NCBI GenBank assembly: GCA_964019135.1
Contig: OZ025264.1
Coordinates: 37,967,994 to 38,031,993 of the forward strand
Direction of reading: 5' to 3'
DNA from: Arenicola marina
Lineage: Eukaryota > Annelida > Polychaeta > Arenicolidae
Length of the DNA stretch: 64,000 bases
A program made the position numbers and the translations under genes. Under the pieces are notes generated by a model. The model was not told the origin of the DNA and did no database searches. It worked only from the letters and a program-made list of their open reading frames with translations. Numbering within the stretch: the first letter of the stretch is position 1; every line of letters starts with the position of its first letter. Below, piece after piece: positions 62,832-64,000 of the stretch.

Positions 62832-64000
62832 CCCAGCGTCAGTGGCGCCAGGCAGTACACCCAGGGTTAGTGGCGCGAGGCAGTACACTCAGCGTTAGTG
62901 GCGCCAGGCAGTACACCTAGCGTCAGTGGCGCCAGGCAATACACCCAACGTCAGTGGCGCCAGGCAGTACACCCAGCGTCAGTGGCGCGAGGCAGTACAC
63001 CCAGCTTCAGTGGCGCCAGCCAGTACACCCAGCGTCAGTGGCGCCAGGCAGTACACCCAGCGTCAGTGGCGCCAGGCAGTACACTCAGTGTCAGTGGCGC
63101 CAGGCCGTACACCCAGCGTCGGTGGCGCGAGGCAGTACACCCAGCGTCAGTGGCGCCAGCCAGTACACCCAGCGTCAGTGGCGCCAGGCAGTACACCCAG
63201 CGTCAGTGGCGCCAGGCAGTACACCCAGTGTCAGTGGCGCGAGGCAGTACACCCAGCGTCAGTGGCGCGAGGCAGTACACCCAGCGTTAGTGGCGCCAGG
63301 CGTACACCCAGCGTTAGTGGCGCCAGGCAGTACACCCAGCGTTAGTGGCGCCAAGCGGTACACCCCGCGTTATTGGCCCCAGGCAGTACACCCAGCGTCA
63401 GTGGCGCCAGGGAATACACCCAGCGTTAGTGGCGCCAAGCAGTACACCCAGCGTTAGTGGCGGAAGGCGGTACACCCAGCGTCAGTGGCGCCAGGCAGTA
63501 CACCCACCGTTAGTGGCGCCAGGCAGTACACCCAGCGTTAGTGGCGCCAGGCAGAACACCCAGCGTTAGTGGCGCGAGGCAGTACACCCAGCGTCAGTGG
63601 CGCGAGGCAGTACACCCAGCGTCAGTGGCACCAGGCAGTATACCCAGCGTCAGTGGCGCCAGGCAGTGCACCCAGCGTCAGTGGCGCGAGGCAGTAGACC
63701 CAGCGTCAGTGGCGCCAGGCAGTACACCCAGCGTCCGCGGCGCGAGGCAGTACATCCAGCGTCAGTGGCGCCAGGCAGTACACCCAGCGTCAGTGGCGCC
63801 AGGCAGTACACCCAGCGTCAGTGGCGCCAGGCGGTACACCCAGCGTAAGTGGCGCCAGGCAGTACACCCAGCGTCAGTGGCACCAGGCAGTACACCCAGC
63901 GTCAATGGCGCCAAGCAGTACACCCAGCGTCAATGGCGCCAGGCAGTACACACAGCGTCAGTGGGGCCAGGCAGTACACCCAGCGTTAGTGGCGCGAGGC
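62832..64000 (+). repeat. 1,763-bp tandem duplication, copy B (cut by window end)
   Basis: Copy of 61069 onward, still matching at base 64000 (counterpart 62237). Differences seen include GTTATTGGCCCCAGG near 63371, CCAGGGAATAC near 63408 and GTCCGCGG near 63733. The rest of the copy lies outside the window. Confidence 0.9.

Larger units (their letters stand above)
1..64000 (+). repeat. 28-bp satellite array filling the whole window
   Basis: Every line of the sequence is built from one 28-bp unit: CAGTACACCCAGCG (unit positions 1-14) then TCAGTGGCGCCAGG (positions 15-28). The first complete unit starts at 21 and the last at 63972, 2,285 units apart once a net -29 bp from odd-length units is added. 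All units point the same way; I saw no inverted block and no non-repeat interruption. Frequent variants are T at 16 (makes TAG), A at 18 (makes ATG), G at 25 (GGCGCG instead of GGCGCC), G or C at 2, A at 3, T at 10, A at 27 and C at 28. Consensus GC is 19 of 28. No gene, RNA, promoter, terminator or mobile element is visible anywhere. Function is unknown; a eukaryotic satellite or giant minisatellite is the inference. Confidence 0.98.

Noticed and set aside
94..63848. Some 250 forward open stretches of 70-438 codons that would encode a Pro/Ser/Gln/Arg-rich repeat protein
   Set aside because: They occur in all three frames at once with the same implied residues, and begin and end at random variant units. 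Units of 26, 27 and 29 bp are tolerated, stop-making variants are common, and there is no upstream signal, splice structure or non-repeat domain. A coding repeat would favour one frame and units divisible by three.
1..64000. CRISPR array
   Set aside because: The 28-bp length is in the range of CRISPR repeats, but units abut directly with no unique spacers, thousands of copies are present, and no leader or cas gene is seen.
1..64000. Telomere repeat or telomere-associated CACCC/Rap1-like sites
   Set aside because: Each unit contains ACACCCA, which resembles half of a yeast Rap1 site and a CACCC box. The unit is not a telomerase-type repeat, no telomere repeat is present, and a seven-base match in every unit is not evidence of binding.
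1..64000. G-quadruplex-forming array
   Set aside because: Units have only GG pairs and no regular GGG runs on the forward strand (CCC occurs once per unit). Only weak two-layer structures could form.
1..64000. Mobile element or virus-derived sequence inside the array
   Set aside because: No stretch departs from the 28-bp unit by more than a few bases, so there is no room for an insertion, terminal repeats or a polymerase gene.
1..64000. Inverted segments of the array
   Set aside because: The reverse-complement form of the unit (beginning CCTGGCGCCACTGACG) was not seen in any line; every unit reads in the forward direction.
1..64000. Bacterial origin or iteron cluster
   Set aside because: Iteron arrays have few copies and adjoin a replication gene. 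Here over two thousand copies occur without any gene.

Overview
The whole window, from base 1 to base 64000, is the inside of one satellite (minisatellite-type) tandem array. The monomer is 28 bp; its consensus is CAGTACACCCAGCG (unit positions 1-14) followed by TCAGTGGCGCCAGG (positions 15-28). About 2,286 complete monomers lie head to tail in one orientation. No unique sequence, spacer, transposon, RNA gene, promoter or protein-coding gene interrupts them, and neither end of the array lies in the window. Such an array points to a eukaryotic heterochromatic, subtelomeric or pericentromeric region assembled from long reads. Nothing in it identifies the species, and I do not name one.

The consensus has no stop codon in any forward frame. 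Because 28 = 3 x 9 + 1, each forward frame cycles through all three codon phases of the unit every 84 bp and would encode the same 28-residue pattern. Many open stretches of 70 to 438 codons therefore appear on the forward strand, and none is a gene. The reverse strand carries a stop in nearly every unit and is closed.

The real information lies in which variant sits in which unit. Comparing variant order and length variants reveals a hierarchy of long direct duplications. Bases 1-2669 recur at 7139-9807. A 1,679-bp block is doubled at 3294-6676. Two blocks at 17291-30670 and 30671-38907 are copies of one ancestral segment of about 7,110 bp. The first of these later gained nested 2,043-bp and 4,227-bp duplications; the second, with the junction, gained a 1,119-bp one. 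Further pairs with spacings of 2,968 and 1,876 bp follow. A 7.5-kb tandem duplication fills 44472-59477. A 1,763-bp duplication starts at 61069 and runs out of the window. Most pairs differ at only a handful of bases, so expansion was recent.

Units of 26, 27 or 29 bp act as inherited tags. Their net effect of -29 bp exactly explains the change in repeat phase between the first and last monomer. The array also meets the usual CpG-island criteria along its length, and most units carry the 8-bp palindrome TGGCGCCA. These are the main points a reader could follow up.
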